Position numbers and translations under genes: made by a program. This document shows, piece after piece, positions 61,651-64,000 of a stretch of DNA of 64,000 nt. The DNA comes from Diphasiastrum complanatum. Taxonomy: Eukaryota > Streptophyta > Lycopodiopsida > Lycopodiales > Lycopodiaceae. The stretch spans positions 26,341,303 to 26,405,302 of the forward strand of contig CM055108.1 in the NCBI GenBank assembly GCA_029204225.1. The letters run 5' to 3'. Below the pieces are notes generated by a model that ran no database searches, was not told where the DNA came from, and saw only the letters and a list, made by a program, of their open reading frames with translations. Numbering within the stretch: the first letter of the stretch is position 1; each line of letters begins with the position of its first letter.

Positions 61651-62339
61651 TGGTATACGAATAAAATTTTGGTTTTACGTAAGCAATTCCAAATCTATGC
61701 TTTTCTAAGAGAATATTTATTTTTTCTATTTAGTTTTATAATTTCTTTTATTTTTATTTTTATTTTTTTTAATTTTTTCATTTTTTTAATTTGTTATCCT
61801 CTTATCAGTCAACGAGGTCGTTTCCCTATTTAAGCGGGAGGAGAGATATTTTATAGGTATTAGAATTTTTTTTTAGAATGTATTTGTTAAGGTCGAAAAC
61901 ATGTCCTTAAGATACATCACGAATTTCTATTCGACCCAATCCGATCTGATCTAGGGTGAACCTGCTCAGAAATTTTTGATCCGATTCATTCGATCCAGGG
62001 TCGAATATGTCCGAAAAATTTCTAACCTTGATAATTTTGACCCTTCAAAAAAAAAAATTCGATCATTCATATTTTTCTATTATACGGTTGGCGTACACCC
62101 ACTGTTATACGGTTGGCGTACACCCACTATTAATTTTTCTGATGGTTATTACAACAATAATATCCACCGTCCTTGGCTGACGTCATGCAATTTAAGAGTT
62201 ATTTGTGTCTCTCTTACTTGTCATCTCAGTTACTTTCTACTTTTGTCTTAGTTACTTCGCCATAGCATATTCTGTGAGCAATTTTCCAACTTTCTCATTT
62301 TTTGATTGCAAAATTTTCTATCTCCATCCTACAAACAAA
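61651..62339. other. Spacer after Gypsy pol, with a 26-bp tandem duplication
   Basis: A T-rich run (61710-61800) is followed by sequence rich in GATCCGAT-like blocks (61940-62010), reminiscent of 18580-18690. At about 62081-62134 a unit starting TTATACGGTTGGCGTACACC occurs twice in a row. No LTR boundary is evident. Confidence 0.5.
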
Positions 62340-63850
62340 ATGGCATCCACTAGAGCATGGAAGGCTAGAGCCGTAATCTTGTATGAAGAATGGAGACGTG
62401 GAGCGGAATTGTTCAAACTTAATAAAATTAAATACAAAGACAATTTGCTCTTACTTATTGAGATTTGCAATGAGATGGTAGACAATGTCAAGATTAGAGA
62501 AAGTGTGAGTTACTTCGCAGCGGGTTGAGCTAAATAAAGACGATTTTGATGAATGTTTTGGATTACCAACTGTAGGTTCTACAAAGAAAGCAAAAAAGAT
62601 AACGGATTCTACATTGTTGAAAAAATGGTTTGACTTATCTGAGGGCGAGGATTCTATCTATCAAAAAACGAAAGGCTATAAGGTCAGCTACCTAAAAGAT
62701 CTTGCCTCTGTAGGGTTTGTCAAATGGACAGTGTGCGACATTATATTTGGCATTGATAAAAATGTCACTATATCAATTTCAAATTTAGGCTACTTACTTT
62801 AATTATATGATGAAGAGCCGGTCGATTTTGCAACAATATCGTATCAGATGTTCATCGAAGCTCTGAAAAAGTCTCGGAATATTAGGTTGTGGGGAGCTCA
62901 ATTGAGCCATCTAGCTGCACACTTGAATCTATTGAATGAAGAAGAAGCAGGGCTTATGACAAGAACGGTCACTCGGACCATGTAGCACGTGTTTGAAGAC
63001 ATTGTTGAAACAAGTGCAACACATTTTACTGCGGGAGGAGACCGTAATTCAGAAGCAGAGGCAATGGATGTCGATGACTTCCAAAAGTTGCTTGAAGACC
63101 TATTGGAAGTCCCTTGAGCTACTACTCCTATCACTGAAGAAGAAGAGAAAATGGTTCAAAGCCCTAACTTCCAGAAGGAAACTCTTGAAGACGATGACGA
63201 AGAAGACCATCAATTGTCAAAGAAATCTAAGGAGACATCCAAAAGGGCGAGTGGTTAGTCTACTCCTACAGGTACCCTAAAGTTTCATCTGTCAAACTTA
63301 CTTTCTACAACAATTTATCCAACGCTGCAAACATTCTTGACTAATATCGAGAGTTTGATTGAGTATATTAAAACTCAGAAAAAGAAAAGGTATGAGCTCA
63401 GTAGACTGTAGGGCAAATAGAAAATCAGCAAGAATTAATTTTTAAATTATTTGTTGATGCTGCTAAAGTGCCAAAATTAATGTTGCTGATGAATAGGAAG
63501 GATGCTGAGATAGATAAATCTAAAAAATAATGATGAAGTATAGTTGCAGTTAATAAGGAAAAAAAATTTGTAGAGAGTTCAGTTGTTGCGGGAGGTCGAA
63601 GAATTGAGAAGTGATGTTGCGAGCAAGAAGAACCAGTTGCTGATGAAGCAAAGTAAAAAATTCACTTTGAAAAATTGAAATTCAAAATTACATAAAGAGC
63701 TTGATGATATTAAGCTCAAGCATATGGTAAGGCCAAGATTTGAACCCAATCAAGTGCTTATGACAGAATTCTTTCATCTCAAAAAAAAACTTTTTACTTA
63801 TATGTCATAATTCAGAAACATTGAGCAATTGTGGATGATAGAGTATGCTT
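62340..63850 (+). mobile_element. Extra reading frame downstream of the Gypsy pol (fossil, unrecognised product)
   Basis: An ATG at 62340 in a good context opens a protein read in several pieces. It has a helical start (WKARAVILYEEWRRGAELF), a block LLKKWFDLSEGEDSIY (about 62615), a block LWGAQLSHLAAHLN (about 62895) and an acidic stretch. Near its end is a charged, coiled-coil-like part. It matches no retroelement enzyme I know. It may be an accessory protein of this Gypsy family, since the 28679 element also has coiled-coil sequence after pol. Otherwise it is the start of an unrelated element. It is broken several times. Confidence 0.4.
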
Positions 63851-63914
63851 TTATGCCTAGGCTAAAAGGATATAATTACAAAGATTGAAATGAAATCTAG
63901 AGAACTAAAGACTT

Positions 63915-64000
63915 CATTAGAGGAGTTCTCAATATCAAAAAGACCCTTTGTAAAGATACTTTTATTTTTTTCTTTAGTTTCGATCGTCATGAGGCCCAAT
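63915..64000 (+). repeat. Left end of another DNA transposon of the CATTAG family, cut by the window edge
   Basis: CATTAGAGGAGTTCTCAATA and the following AAAAAGACCCTTT are identical over 35 bases to the end at 26388. The remainder lies outside the window. Confidence 0.7.

Overview
The window looks like nuclear DNA from a land plant with a large, repeat-rich genome. A gymnosperm such as a conifer, cycad or Ginkgo seems most likely, but this is an inference. It rests on one host gene in 64 kb, a 6.6-kb repeat-filled intron, nested LTR elements with plant-type primer sites, and telomere-like CCCTAAA tracts. There is no sign of bacterial or organellar DNA.

Layout. 1-470: tail of a Ty3/Gypsy fragment. 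470-5036: AT-rich DNA with two compound GT/GA microsatellites. 5037-15006 (minus strand): the one convincing host gene, a receptor-like kinase of the LRR-X / NILR1 (At1g74360) type. Its signal-peptide exon (14811-15006) and main exon (5037-8230) are joined by a consensus, phase-matched intron. The kinase domain lacks the catalytic Asp and two glycines of the nucleotide loop, so it is probably a pseudokinase. Its intron holds a Copia fossil, a microsatellite, and five GC-rich hairpin elements.

16087-17830 and 26388-28370 (interrupted, perhaps continuing to 43932): two copies of a terminal-inverted-repeat DNA transposon. Each has a spliced transposase-like gene, with an intron at the same place and phase in both. 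Miniature relatives with the same ends sit at 48308 and 59146, and another end appears at 63915. I do not recognise the superfamily; this is the best candidate for an undescribed system.

19549-25198: a whole-length Copia element with 5-bp target duplications. 28679-43108: a 14.4-kb Ty3/Gypsy element inserted in a telomere-like tract and itself hit by two Copia elements. 44338-51740: Copia elements nested in one another, the innermost with perfect target duplications. 51757 to about 54540: a CACTA (En/Spm) transposon with subterminal repeats and two divergently oriented genes. 55223-56930: chromovirus-type Gypsy remnant. 56935-57540: Copia tail. 57580-63850: a second Gypsy element related to the 28679 one, followed by an extra reading frame.

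Apart from the receptor gene, the window is a layered record of transposition. The nesting order can be read from target duplications: DNA transposon and telomere-like tract first, then Gypsy, then Copia.
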